A DNA stretch of 64,000 nt from Podarcis raffonei (taxonomy: Eukaryota > Chordata > Lepidosauria > Squamata > Lacertidae), in assembly GCF_027172205.1 (NCBI RefSeq), contig NC_070614.1, forward strand, positions 51,214,001-51,278,000. The letters are read 5' to 3'. Of the stretch, positions 37,850 through 47,021 are shown one piece after another. Numbering within the stretch: position 1 is the first letter of the stretch; every line of letters begins with the position of its first letter. The translations under genes and the position numbers were made by a program. Below the pieces are notes generated by a model. The model was not told where the DNA came from and ran no database searches. It saw only the letters and a program-made list of their open reading frames with translations.

Positions 37850-38165
37850 GAACTGTAGAGTTGGAAGGGACCCCAAGGGTCATCTAGTCCAACCCCTGCC
37901 ATCCAGGACTCTCAATTAAAGCATCCATGACAGATGGCCATCTAACTTCTGCTTCAAAAACCTCTAAGGAAGAAGAGTCCACCACCATCCGAGGGAGACC
38001 GTTCCACTGTCGAACGGCTCTTACTGTCAGAAAGTTCTTCCTGGTGTTGAGTTGGAATTTCGTTTTTTTGCAACTTGAATCAATTGGTTCAAGTCCTACC
38101 CTCTGGAGCAGGAGAAAACAAGCTTGCTTCATCTTCCATGTGACAGCCCCTTGAGAAGATGGAGG
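37850..38165 (-). repeat. CR1 LINE 3' part
   Basis: On the minus strand it reads [39 protein letters not shown] and then GGTTGGACTAGATGACCCTT to the 3' end. It lies 120 bp beyond the CYB5D1 poly(A) signal. Confidence 0.85.
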
Positions 38166-38283
38166 AAGCTTGTTTTCCCTGCTGATCTGGTTTAACCAAG
38201 CCTTCTTAGGGAACTAATTCGACTCAGTGTTGGTCATTTGTTCTGCATCTTATGATTTTAGAATTTTACAGCCTTTGAAAGGT

Positions 38284-38289
38284 TTTATT
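38284..38289 (-). terminator. CYB5D1 poly(A) signal
   Basis: An AATAAA on the minus strand (sense context GTGCAATAAAACC) lies about 135 bases after the CYB5D1 stop codon. The short A+T-rich 3' UTR between contains TTATTTATAAG-type elements. No better signal is closer. Confidence 0.72.
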
Positions 38290-38424
38290 GCACATGATGC
38301 ATTTTTTAAACGAGTTGGTGGTTTATAAATATTCTTATAAATAAGCAAGCTAGATGAGGGGCTGCTGGGGTGTGGGGCAGCATGGCTGGAGATGGGACCA
38401 GTTCCTTCTCCATTTTGGGGTTAC

Positions 38425-38655
38425 CTAGAGCTCAGTGAGGTCATCGTTGAAGTAGAGCAGGATGGCTGGGGTGAAGGCATCAGCGTCCATGTAGAGATTG
38501 TAGAATTCCTCATCCTCGTCCGGAATGTTGTTCTGCTGCAGGTTCTTATCCATGTCTAGATTGACGCGTTCGTATTTCCACGTATAGCTGGCTGCATGGG
38601 CGTTGTAGGGCAAGTACCGCCGAAGGATCTCCCACATGGATTCCTCTGCACAGAC
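38425..38655 (-). CDS. CYB5D1: CYB5D1 coding exon 4 (C-terminus and stop)
   Basis: This exon encodes residues 142-217 and a TAG stop at 38427-38425. It contains [20 protein letters not shown] and ends [13 protein letters not shown], identical to the human C-terminal motif. The acceptor is CTCCGCAG. The whole coding sequence joins without any frame break, so the gene looks intact. Confidence 0.96.
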   Translation of the reverse strand, partial: VCAEESMWEILRRYLPYNAHAASYTWKYERVNLDMDKNLQQNNIPDEDEEFYNLYMDADAFTPAILLYFNDDLTEL

Positions 38656-38900
38656 CTGCGGAGAGCACCATGTTACACCCATGGGTGGAATCACAGGAGG
38701 TCCAAGTGCACCTGAAAACCAAGTGGTTCCCTTCAGCCTCCATATCCTGGGGAGGCACAGACAAGCGGGGCAGAATGGAGGTCCACAACACCGTCCCATC
38801 AGAGGAACATTAGCAAAGGAAGAAGGACAATTGCCAATAATATCTTGGGTGTTTTTTTCTTTCTTAAATCCTACCTTTGCAAAGGTGGGGCAGGACTCAC

Positions 38901-39119
38901 CTCAAGGGTATGTTCCTGAGAGGTCAGAGTGTTGATGATCCGTATGCGTCTGGTTTTGGCAGACAAGATGCCCACCTCGTAGTTGCCATCTCTCCACCAG
39001 GGCAAGCCAAAGTCATTGGCCCAGTCTGTACGAGGCAGAGGAGGTGGGATGTGCACAAAGCGACCTTGTGGGGTGTAGTACTTAAGGCATCCTGTTAGAG
39101 GGTTAATGTGTGTCTGTAT
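38901..39119 (-). CDS. CYB5D1: CYB5D1 coding exon 3
   Basis: This exon encodes residues 69-141, including [32 protein letters not shown] and [16 protein letters not shown], which is almost the human sequence. The acceptor is CCTTCCAG and the donor is GTGAGT; the length is exactly 73 codons. A (CTTT)n array lies about 42 bp from the acceptor on the intron side (39161-39216), which is a purine run on the sense strand near where a branch point is expected. Confidence 0.96.
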
Positions 39120-39159
39120 CTGGAAGGAGGGAAATCAGGGCCTTTCTCAGTTAAATAAG

Positions 39160-39160
<1 letters not shown>

Positions 39161-39203
<43 letters not shown>

Positions 39204-39216
39204 TCCTTCTTTCTTT
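39161..39216. repeat. (CTTT)n microsatellite in CYB5D1 intron 2
   Basis: About 14 CTTT units with one CCTT. On the CYB5D1 strand it is a (GAAA)n run about 42 bp before the exon 3 acceptor. Confidence 0.95.
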
Positions 39217-40641
39217 GGTAAATTTCTATCCCACCATTGTTGCCAAACCCTGGGACAGCAAGTTGCAGCCATCCCATATACGCCATAAACTCAGGGGCAG
39301 GCAAAAAGATCACTTAAAACAACCAATATAAATTTCATACTGAAAAACCTTTTTAAAATGTGGGCAGTTCCAGAATTGACATCATGTAAACGCCAGGGAA
39401 AACAGATACATTTTAAGTTTGCACCAAAAGGAAAGTACAATATGTTACTACATAATGTGCCATTCCTGGCTGGGGACCCTTAAGAAGCACCTCTCCGAAG
39501 GATCATTATAAATGGGAGAGGTTGATACATGGAGATAAGAGGATTCAACATGCACGACAAACAGAATATGCCCCAAAATGGGATTCCAGAAACAATTATT
39601 TTGGCATTTGCAGTGATGGAAATGTTTGCTCCTTTTTACTCTGCCCTTCAGGACCTAGCACAGAGTCTTTCGAATGTATTCTGTTTAGGACAGCAAGTCA
39701 AGGAAATTGTTAACAAACTAGTAATGATATAAATGAGTCCTTAAGTCTGAAAGCGGCGAAATCAATTTTCTGAGCAAGGATGGTGGAAACTTATGCAGGG
39801 GAAATAATAAAAGATGTAACAAATCACATCTGTGACTGTGAAGATGGGAATAAACTTACAAAGAACTGAGAAAGATGTATGTGGGACACTGGTTAAATTG
39901 TGGAGTGGGCACATGTTTCTCCCTCACTGTGGTTTTAGCATCCTGCCCCTGGCAACATTTCCTTCTAATGCTGCAGCCTTCGCCAACCTGGTGCCCATGA
40001 TAAGTTTTGGCCAACAACTTCCCATCAAAGCATATGTAAGGCACCAGGTTAGCGAAGACTGTCATAGTGCAGCAGTGTACACATAGGCCACCAGAAGTAG
40101 GACATTGCGCAAGCTTTGCAAACAGAACAAAAATCTGCAGGACCAATAGCAGTCCAGAGAATGGGGTAGGCAGAGGGAAAGGAAGCCTGCGATGAGAATT
40201 AAAATCCTATGCCCCTTTTAATGTGTTTGTGGGAAGGGAAGAGGGTATTGGTTTGTTGTTCTTGCTTTTATCATGTATTTTATCATGTATTGTATTCTAT
40301 AATTATATTGTATTGCAGTAATGCATCAAACATTAAAAGCCTCCCTAAACAGGGATGCCTTCAGATGTCTTCTAAAAGTCTGGTAGTTATATTACATTTT
40401 ATATTAAAAGTCTGGTAGTTATATTACATTTTTATGTTGTGAACTGCCCTGAGTTCTGTGGATGAAGGGCAGTATACCAATTTTTAACAACAACAACAAT
40501 AAATGACCAGCAACACTCCTATGGAGAAAAACATCAACATTCTGTAAGAGTAAAACAAAACTCTGATTTTCCAAGAGTTTTCCACTCAGCCAAGATCTCT
40601 GCCCTAAGTTGCCCCGAGTGCCAAGACCTGCAGGTACTCAC
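39217..40641. other. CYB5D1 intron 2, remaining part
   Basis: No exon beyond those listed. It holds a fold-back MITE (39978-40057), a short minus-strand L2 3' piece (about 40325-40385, CCTCCCTAAACAGGGATGCC) and a 28-30 bp tandem duplication (AAAGTCTGGTAGTTATATTA twice, 40374-40430). Confidence 0.5.
39978..40057. repeat. Fold-back MITE, copy 4, near-perfect arms
   Basis: CTTCGCCAACCTGGTGCC (39978-39995) is the inverted match, with one mismatch, of GGCACCAGGTTAGCGAAG (40040-40057). Confidence 0.75.
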
Positions 40642-40718
40642 GTCTTTGGTTTTGGGGTTGAACCAGTGGCTAATGTCTTTCCCCGCTGCTTCTAGGATAG
40701 GCTTCAATAAGAGATCAC
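40642..40718 (-). CDS. CYB5D1: CYB5D1 coding exon 2
   Basis: This exon encodes the end of Gly43 and residues 44-68, [20 protein letters not shown] then PKTKD. The human equivalent reads [20 protein letters not shown]. His60 in SHWF lies where the second heme ligand would be. The acceptor is CTGTCCAG and the donor is GTGAGT. The phases fit exons 1 and 3 exactly. Intron 1 (40719-44408) carries a nested LINE/SINE insertion. Confidence 0.95.
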
Positions 40719-40949
40719 CTGGACAGGCAGAGAATATAGATAAGGTACATGTGAAGCTTGCCCATCCTTGAGTCACACCAGTGCTCTAGCTAGTCCCATA
40801 TTATCTTTCTTCACAGTCTCCAATAGAGAGGAGTCTTAAGGAGCAGGGAGCCCTTTTTTTTTTTAGCCAAAGGAGCACGCTTCCACAAGAGTGTGATAGG
40901 TCAGTGATGAATGGGGCCAGAGGCAAAAGTGAGTGGCATAATGCCTGTG

Positions 40950-40982
40950 TACACACACACACGCACACACACACACACACAC
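40950..40982. repeat. (CA)n microsatellite in CYB5D1 intron 1
   Basis: A CA array with one CG interruption. Confidence 0.9.
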
Positions 40983-41218
40983 CCTCTCTATCTATCCAGG
41001 AAAGGAAGAGGCAGAGCCATAGCTATGGGGGGGGGGGGCGCTAGCTCGGTTATTTTGCCCTGGGTGAAGCATACAGAGGGGCACCAGTGAGGCTCCCAGC
41101 CTGTATGTGTGTGTACACAAATTGGGGGGGGGGGAAGGTGCCAAACTGGGTCTTTGACCTGGGTGAAATAAAGCCTAGTTTTGCCCCTGGGAATGAAGGA
41201 CCACACATATCTGCTATT

Positions 41219-41533
41219 TGGGTCCCTGAAGCACAGAGTCACACAAAGCGTCAAAACGCTCTTGCAGGTTATTAACAGGATTTTTATTTGAAGTGCATAT
41301 GCAGAACAAAGGCACAGGGCGATCAGTACGCAACCTGTACACAGTAGTCAGGGTGCGCCCCTTTATATAGATTTGCAAAATAGAATACCACCTGATCTCT
41401 TGTAGGTCACCTGATTTCTTGTAAGTCACCTGATTTCTGGGAAATCGAAACTTATAATAAGTTCCTATATTACCATATAAGGTCTTGGCCTTCTCTCCCT
41501 CCTTCCTGCAACCTCCCTCATCCTGGTGTGACA
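41219..41533 (-). mobile_element. Solo-LTR-like fossil of an LTR element
   Basis: On the minus strand it runs TG...CA over about 315 bp. It has a short upstream direct repeat (two to three units around GTGACTTACAAGAAATCAG), a TATA-type CTATATAAAGGGGCGC, then an AATAAA about 90 bases later, the order of U3, R and U5. No second LTR or internal region and no clear target duplication was seen. The family is not assigned; it looks like an old solo remnant in CYB5D1 intron 1. Confidence 0.5.
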
Positions 41534-42249
41534 ATAAATCCTTGTTCTTTATCTCTATCTGCCCAGGCTAGACATTCTAACGAGGGGCCCATTTGCAATG
41601 TAACATTTAAGCATGTCCTTCAATAATAGAACAATTATATTGTAATATGCTCCTTCAGGAAGAGGCTTTGTTGGAGTTCAAGGACACGTTCCAGCCAGGC
41701 AAAAGCGCTCCAGGAGGTTGCGAACCAAGGCCAGTGAGGGGCGTGGCCTGGGGAAAATTCCAAGGGCCAAATATAGAGGCCCTGAGGGCCATTTGCCTCC
41801 CAAGGCCTCAGGTCGACCACCAGTGCTTTAAACAAAAACAAAAAAGCTGGAGAGGACCTTGTAAAGAATGTGCTATTTTCCAAATTAGGGAAAAACAAAA
41901 CGGGCCACATTGGGGATCTCGACACAGGAGGGAGGGAGGAAAAGCAGGACACAAGGCCTGCGCATGCGATGCAGTGGAAAAACAACTCGCACTATAAACA
42001 TGAGAGATCAGTGCTGGATCAGGCCCCCTAGCCAAGCACCCTCTTTCCCAGCAGTGGCCCAAACGAGGCGCCCTCCTGGAAAAGGCAGTGGCCCCACTTC
42101 CCTCGTGAGGTTTGCATGGAGAAGGTAGACTGCCACTGAACATGGAGGCTCCCCTTTAGCCCTGGTGGCTGGCAGACCCTGGATTTGCCACCCCCGAGGG
42201 ACGCCTTCTGTTGTGCATTCAGCATTCCCTCAGACCCCCCCACCCCCCA
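41534..42249. other. CYB5D1 intron 1, unassigned
   Basis: No exon or named repeat was recognised; the long open frames on both strands share no motif known to me. Confidence 0.4.
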
Positions 42250-42529
42250 ATAATAATAATAATAATAATAGAAGAAGAAGAAGAGGAGGAGTTTGGATTT
42301 GATATCCCGCCTTTCACTCCCTTTAAGGAGTCTCAAAGCGGCTAACATTCTCCTTTCCCTTCCTCCCCCACAACAAACACTCTGTGAGGTGAGTGGGGCT
42401 GAGAGACTTCAAAGAAGTGTGGCTGGCCCAAGGTCACCCAGCAGCTGCATGTGGAGGAGCGGAGACGCGAACCCAGTTCCCCAGATTACAAGACTACCGC
42501 TCTTAACCACTACACCACACTGGCTCTCT
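42250..42529 (-). repeat. tRNA-derived MIR/CORE-like SINE
   Basis: On the minus strand it starts GAGAGCCAGTGTGGTGTAGT and GGTTAAGAGC (A-box region), has a B box GGGTTCGCGTC and ends in a GAA/ATT-rich tail. It abuts the L2 tail that begins at 42530. Confidence 0.82.
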
Positions 42530-43468
42530 AATAATAATAATAATTTATTATTTATACCCTGCCCATCGGGATGAGTTTCCCCAGCCACTCTGGGCGGCTT
42601 CCAATCAAGTGTTAAAAACAATACAGCACTAAATATTAAAAACTTCCCTAAACAGGGCTGCCTTCAGATGTCTTTTAAAGAGAAGATAGCTGCTTATTTC
42701 CTTCACATCTGAAGGGAGGGCGTTCCACAGGGCAGGTCCCACCACCGAGAAAGCCCTCTGTCTGGTTCCCTGTAACCTCACTTGACGCAATGAGGGAACC
42801 GCCAGAAGGCCCTCGGCACTGGATCTTAGTGTCCGGGTTGAATGGTGGGGGTGGAGACGCTCCTTCAGGTATACAGGACCGAGGCCGTTTAGGGCTTTAA
42901 AGGTCAGCACCAACACTTTGAATTGTGCTCGGAAACATACTGGGAGCCAATGCAGATCTCTCAGGACCGGTGTTATGTAGTCTTGGCGGCTGCTCCCAGT
43001 CACCAGTCTAGCTGCTGCATTCTGGATTAATTGCAGTTTCCGGGTCACCTTCAAAGGTAGCCCCACGTAGAGCGCACTGCAGTAGTCCAAGCAGAAGATA
43101 ACTAGAGCATGCACCACTCTGGCAAGACAGTCCGCAGGCAGGTATGGTCTCATCCTGCATACCAGATGGAGCTGGTAGACAGCCGCCCTGGACACAGAAT
43201 TAACCTGAGCCTCCATGGACAGCTATGAGTCCAAAATGACTCCCAGGCTGCGCACCTGGTCCTTCAGGGGCACAGTTGCCCCATTCAGGACCAGGGAGTC
43301 CTCCACACCTGCCCGCCTCCTGTCCCCCAAGAACAGTACTTCTGTCTTGTCAGGATTCAACCTCAATCTGTTAGCCACCATCCTTTCTCCAACCGCCTCC
43401 AGGCACTCACACAGGACCTTCACCGCCTTCACTGGTTCTGATTTAAAGGAGAGGTAGGGCTGGGTGTC
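42530..43468 (-). repeat. L2-like LINE, 3' portion (outer layer of a nest)
   Basis: The minus-strand frames read PLKDQVRSLGVILDS, MEAQVNSVSRAAVYQLHLVC, LDYCSALYVGLPLKVTRKLQ, LIQNAAARLVTG and FKVLVLTFKALNGLGPVYLK, then the 3' end and an ATT tail. The 5' continuation lies at 44171-44322 beyond an inserted SINE. It is in CYB5D1 intron 1. Confidence 0.92.
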
Positions 43469-44172
43469 GGGACGTGGGTGGTCCTGTGGGTTAAACCACA
43501 GAGCCTAGGACTTGCCGATCAGAAGGTTGGCAGTTTGAATCCCCACGACGGGCTGAGCTCCTGCTGCTCGGTCCCTGCTCCTGCCATAGAATCATAGAAT
43601 CATAGAGTTGGAAGAGACCACAAGGGCCATCGAGTCCAACCCCCTGCCAAGCAGGAAACACCATCAGAGCACTCCTGACATATGGTTCTCAAGCCTCTGC
43701 TTAAAGACCTCCAAAGAAGGAGACTCCACCACACTCCTTGGCAGCAAATTCCACTGTCGAACAGCTCTTACTGTCAGGAAGTTCTTCCTAATGTTTAGGT
43801 GGAATCTTCTTTCTTGTAGTTTGGATCCATTGCTCCGTGTCCGCTTCTCTGGAGCAGCAGAAAACAACCTTTCTCCCTCCTCTATGTGACATCCTTTTAT
43901 ATATTTGAACATGGCTACCATATCACCCCTTAACCTCCTCTTCTCCAGGCTAAACATGGCCAGCTCCCTTAGCCGTTCCTCATAAGGCATCGTTTCCAGG
44001 CCTTTGACCATTTTGGTTGCCCTCCTCTGGACCCGTTCCAGAGCAGTTCGAAAGCACGTCAAAGTGCAAGAAGCTGGACGCCGGCTCCCTCGGCCAATAA
44101 AGCGAGATGAGCGCCGCAACCCCACAGTTGGTCACGACTGGACCTAATGGTCAGGGGTCCCTTTACCTTAGA
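43469..44172 (+). repeat. Sauria SINE (middle layer), split by a CR1
   Basis: The tRNA head is at 43469-43586 (GGGACGTGGGTGGTCCTGTG). The body resumes at about 44042 (AGCAGTTCGAAAGCACGTCA) and ends CTTTACCTTA. An internal piece of about 120 bp between AAGTGCAAG and AAGCTGGACG is missing. GCTGGGTGTC flanks both ends (43459-43468 and 44173-44182), with TAG-R before it, giving a duplication of about 14 bp with one mismatch inside the L2. Confidence 0.93.
43587..44041 (-). repeat. CR1 LINE 3' part (inner layer)
   Basis: It starts with the inverted CR1 tail (ATAGAATCATAGAATC), and the minus strand codes [60 protein letters not shown] and [20 protein letters not shown] without a stop. It is very similar to the copy at 13810-14341 and probably one of the youngest CR1 copies here. 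Confidence 0.93.
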
Positions 44173-44322
44173 GCTGGGTGTCATCTGCATACTGATGAAC
44201 ACCCAGCCCAAACCCCCTGATGATCTCTCCCAGCAGCTTCATATAGATATTAAAAAGCATGGGGGAGAGGACAGAACCCTGAGGCACCCCACAAGTGAGG
44301 GCCCAGGGGTCTGAACACTCAT
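44173..44322 (-). repeat. L2-like LINE, 5' continuation of the outer layer
   Basis: The minus strand reads [40 protein letters not shown], the reverse transcriptase catalytic YADD box, and then runs into the SINE target site. It ends about 90 bp from CYB5D1 exon 1. Confidence 0.88.
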
Positions 44323-44408
44323 CGCCCCCCCCCCACTTTCTTGGGTGAGGGAATCTGCCGGCTGCCCTGGGGCCGCCATAGGGAAGAGCGAGAGGCTGCC
44401 TGCGTTAC

Positions 44409-44535
44409 CCTTGTAGGCCTCGGCCAGGGGGCTGAGGTCATAGACCCGCCCCATGTAGGAGACCCAGAGGTCCCAGGGCCGGTTGTGCACCTCCACCTCC
44501 TTCGGGGTGTAATAGCGCGGCCGGTAAACGTCCAT
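44409..44535 (-). CDS. CYB5D1: CYB5D1 coding exon 1 (cytochrome b5 domain containing 1)
   Basis: CYB5D1 is a small cytochrome b5-fold protein, linked in recent work to ciliary axonemes. This exon encodes residues 1-42, [20 protein letters not shown] then [20 protein letters not shown], matching the YFTPAEV..HNRP..LWVSYLGRVYDL region of the human protein. The frame is open further upstream, but the ATG at 44535 precedes the first recognisable homology and leaves a protein of 217 aa, slightly shorter than the human protein (228 aa as I recall). The exon ends AAGG before GTAACG; one base carries into exon 2 to form Gly43. The HPGG heme motif of classic cytochrome b5 is replaced by YKGD, as in this family. 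It is divergent from NAA38, with 213 bp between the two start codons. Confidence 0.94.
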
Positions 44536-44579
44536 CGCCGGGTGGAGCCAGAGGAAGAGCGGTAGGCCGCGTCCGTCGC

Positions 44580-44760
44580 TGCCATGGCAACGAGAAGCCG
44601 CCGCAGCGCCTGACGGGAAACGTAGTCTGGGCCGAGAGGATGGGCGCAAGGCGGAGGGAGCGCGCGCAGAGCCTGCTGGGAGCCGAGGGGCGGGGAAGCC
44701 GAGCGGCCTGCTGGGAGCTGCAGTCCGTCTGCCGGCGGGAGGGTCAAGATGGCGGCCACT
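44580..44760. promoter_or_regulatory. CYB5D1/NAA38 bidirectional promoter
   Basis: The two genes are head to head with 213 bp between start codons in CpG-rich DNA. CGGGAAACGTAGT at 44614-44626 is, on the minus strand, an exact match to the mammalian promoter motif ACTAYRNNNCCCR. CAAGATGGCGGC at 44745-44756 is an exact YY1-type site that also contains the NAA38 start codon. No TATA box is visible. The start codons place the limits; the transcription start sites are inferred. Confidence 0.75.
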
Positions 44761-44829
44761 GCCCTTCCAGAGCCGTTGCAGCAGCAGAGGGGAGAGGAGA
44801 ATGGCTGCGGAAACAGTCCCAGTCCTGGG
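44749..44829 (+). CDS. NAA38: NAA38 coding exon 1 (NatC auxiliary subunit, LSMD1)
   Basis: NAA38 is the Sm-like auxiliary subunit of the NatC N-terminal acetyltransferase (with NAA30 and NAA35), acting on nascent proteins in the cytosol. This exon encodes residues 1-27, [20 protein letters not shown] then GNSPSPG; the GEENGC part matches REENGC of human NAA38, while the first residues are variable. The ATG at 44749 lies in a YY1-type site. The donor is GTGAGG at 44830. Exons 2 and 3 complete a 125-aa protein, the human length as I recall it. Confidence 0.88.
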
Positions 44830-45092
44830 GTGAGGAGCCCAGGGGGGAGGCCTACAGATGTGAGAAAGGGGGAGGACATAATGGGGTGGGGTGCTCAAAT
44901 AGGGGAGGAGAAGGAGGTACCCTGGGGGTAGAGAGGGTAAGTAATTGGATGGGAAATGGGAGTAATTGGGAGTGGGGGCATAATAAGACACCCCCAAAAA
45001 CAAATTTAGGCTGGAAGGGCCTAGTATGGTGTGGTGGGTAAGTGGTTTTATTGTGGGGGGGGGAGGCCCTCACTAGTGGCCTTATTTATGTA

Positions 45093-45290
45093 CAATGATA
45101 CCTCAGGTTACATACGCTTCAGGTTACAGACTCCGCTAACCCAGAAATAGTGCTTCAGGTTAAGAACTTTGCTTCAGGATGAGAACAGAAATCGTGCAGC
45201 GGCAGCGGGAGGCCCCATCAGCTAAAGTGGTGCTTCAGGTTAAGAACAGATCTCCAGAACGAATTAAGTACTTAACCCGAGGTACCACTG
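45093..45290. mobile_element. Tigger-like nonautonomous element, copy 2
   Basis: The left end CAATGATACCTCAGGTTA and the right end, read inward, CAGTGGTACCTCGGGTTA are flanked by TA on both sides. It contains four CTTCAGGTTA-type repeats. The interior is shared with 51184-51400. Confidence 0.88.
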
Positions 45291-46045
45291 TATGTATTTC
45301 ATCGCAATTTTATGCCACATTTCCCCCCATGCAGCTCAAGGTCCACCTTGCAGGTCAGGTGCGGTCTCTCGGCCCGCCCTACCTCGCAAGGCTCTTGTGG
45401 GGATTAAATAAAGAGTGGGTCAGGCAGGAGCAGCAGCATATGTGCCCCCTTTGGAGGAAAGGCAGGGTTAAAATTGTAACAAACAAATAAAAAGTAAAGT
45501 GGGGGGAGGGGAAGAGGCCACTGGTTACCTACAGGGTGGGTCGGGGTGGAAGGATAATATGTATTTATTATGAGTGGCTCTTGTGCTTGAATCTTGCTTC
45601 CTGATTTCCCTCTGGGGCACCTGGTTGAGAACAGGATGCTGGACTAGGTGGGCCACTGGCCTGATCCAGCATTTTCTCCTTATGTCCTTATGAATGTGGA
45701 TAACCTTTGTTGGCTTGAACATTGGCCCTGCCGGCTGCTCACGCAGAGTTTTCCTGTTCTAGAGTGAACCCTTTTTTGGTTTTCATCAGTACCCTCTCAA
45801 CTGTTTTGTAAATCTTTTATGGTTGGATTTGGAGAAGATGCCCTCTTTTCTACTCTGTAACGAATCTTACTGACTGTGACTAGTGAAAGGAACTTATAAT
45901 AAAATATTATTGGTTGGCAACTAATCCACGAAAGAACCATCTCCATCAAACACTAGATAGAGGGTGAGCGAACAGGTTAAGGCTCTACATAAATTGCTGT
46001 GTGTGTGTGTTTTGTAGGGTGTTGGCATATAAAATAAGCAAATTG

Positions 46046-46073
46046 TGTCTTGTTCACAGGAGTGAACAAGACA
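46046..46073. repeat. Perfect 12-bp palindrome
   Basis: TGTCTTGTTCAC and GTGAACAAGACA are exact reverse complements across a 4-base loop. Confidence 0.8.
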
Positions 46074-46837
46074 CCTGTTTCATGAAAATTTTAACACCTC
46101 CTCTATCACTTCTCAGCTGAGTTACCTTTCTAGGTAATTGGGAAAATATTAATGCACTTGATTGCCAATGATATAAGGGGAGAAGAAGGAAATGGTAATG
46201 CAATCATCATCATCATCATCATCATCCAGCTTTCTCCCCCAGACCTGGACTCAAGGAAGCTTACAAAAATTAAGACCACAAGGATAAAATATGACAAGCT
46301 AGAAACAATGACAATATTTTAAAAGTAATTAAACTATAATAGAATCAAGACAATATTTTAAAAGTTCATTAAAATTCAGATAGTAAAAACAGCACAGCAC
46401 TATTAAAAGCTCTTTCCTTAAAAACAGTTCCCAAAAAGCCTGTTGGAATAAAACAATCTTCACATAGCAAAGAGGGAGCTGGTTCAGCCTCTCTAGGAAG
46501 GGAGCTCCAAAATTTGGAAGCACCCACTGAGAAGGCCCTCTTATAGCAAATTTAAAAGCCCTGTGTAAATGAACCCCCACCACGGGGCATGGACAGATCC
46601 TGAGATATTAAAAACCCACCACCACAAATTTGCATTCTAGAGCCTACCCAAGAGAGACTTCCTCAGGCATTGCCCATTTCCCACCATGAGGACTAGAGGC
46701 TTGGTCTCTCTCTGGAAAGTGAAAAAGCAGGACCTGGGAGTGGGAGGGAAAGATACCCTAATGCATTTCTTCCTACGAAGTGTTATGGAAAGATCCCTCT
46801 GGCCTGCGAAGACTAACCCTTTGAACATTTCTGCCAG

Positions 46838-47021
46838 GACTCTGGTGAGGAAAAGGCTGACACGCCATACCTGCATGCCCGCCGGAAGCTGGAGAACCTC
46901 CTCAACAAGAGCATGCGCATCCGAATGACGGACGGGCGGACCCTGGTGGGCTGCTTCCTGTGCACTGACCGAGACTGCAACGTGATCCTTGGCTCCGCCC
47001 AGGAGTACCTCAAGCCCACAG
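46838..47021 (+). CDS. NAA38: NAA38 coding exon 2 (LSm domain core)
   Basis: This exon encodes residues 28-88 plus one base. The LSm/Sm1 core reads [20 protein letters not shown] then [20 protein letters not shown], nearly identical to human NAA38. The acceptor is TTTCTGCCAG and the donor is ACAG followed by GTTAGT. The leftover G joins AC of exon 3 to form Asp89. Confidence 0.97.

Larger units (their letters stand above)
44830..46837. other. NAA38 intron 1
   Basis: It contains a Tigger-like element (45093-45290), a minus-strand piece of the GAACATAAGAA repeat (45598-45693), a 12-bp palindrome (46046-46073), an (ATC)n array (46202-46226) and a likely decayed LINE 3' remnant (about 46280-46620). 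Confidence 0.6.

Noticed and set aside
39161-39216. CRISPR-like or other regular array
   Set aside because: It is a simple tetranucleotide microsatellite with no spacers; the organism is a vertebrate.
41635-42143. Coding frames of 111-116 codons on both strands in CYB5D1 intron 1
   Set aside because: No recognised motif, frames on both strands overlap, and CYB5D1 is complete without them.
42629-43216. A 195-codon protein-like frame as a host gene
   Set aside because: It is the reverse transcriptase end of an L2-like LINE, with matching copies elsewhere in the window.
44239-45003. A 254-codon minus-strand open frame across the CYB5D1 first exon
   Set aside because: Only the 44409-44535 part matches CYB5D1. 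The rest crosses the splice donor, the promoter and NAA38 exon 1, and is open because of GC content.
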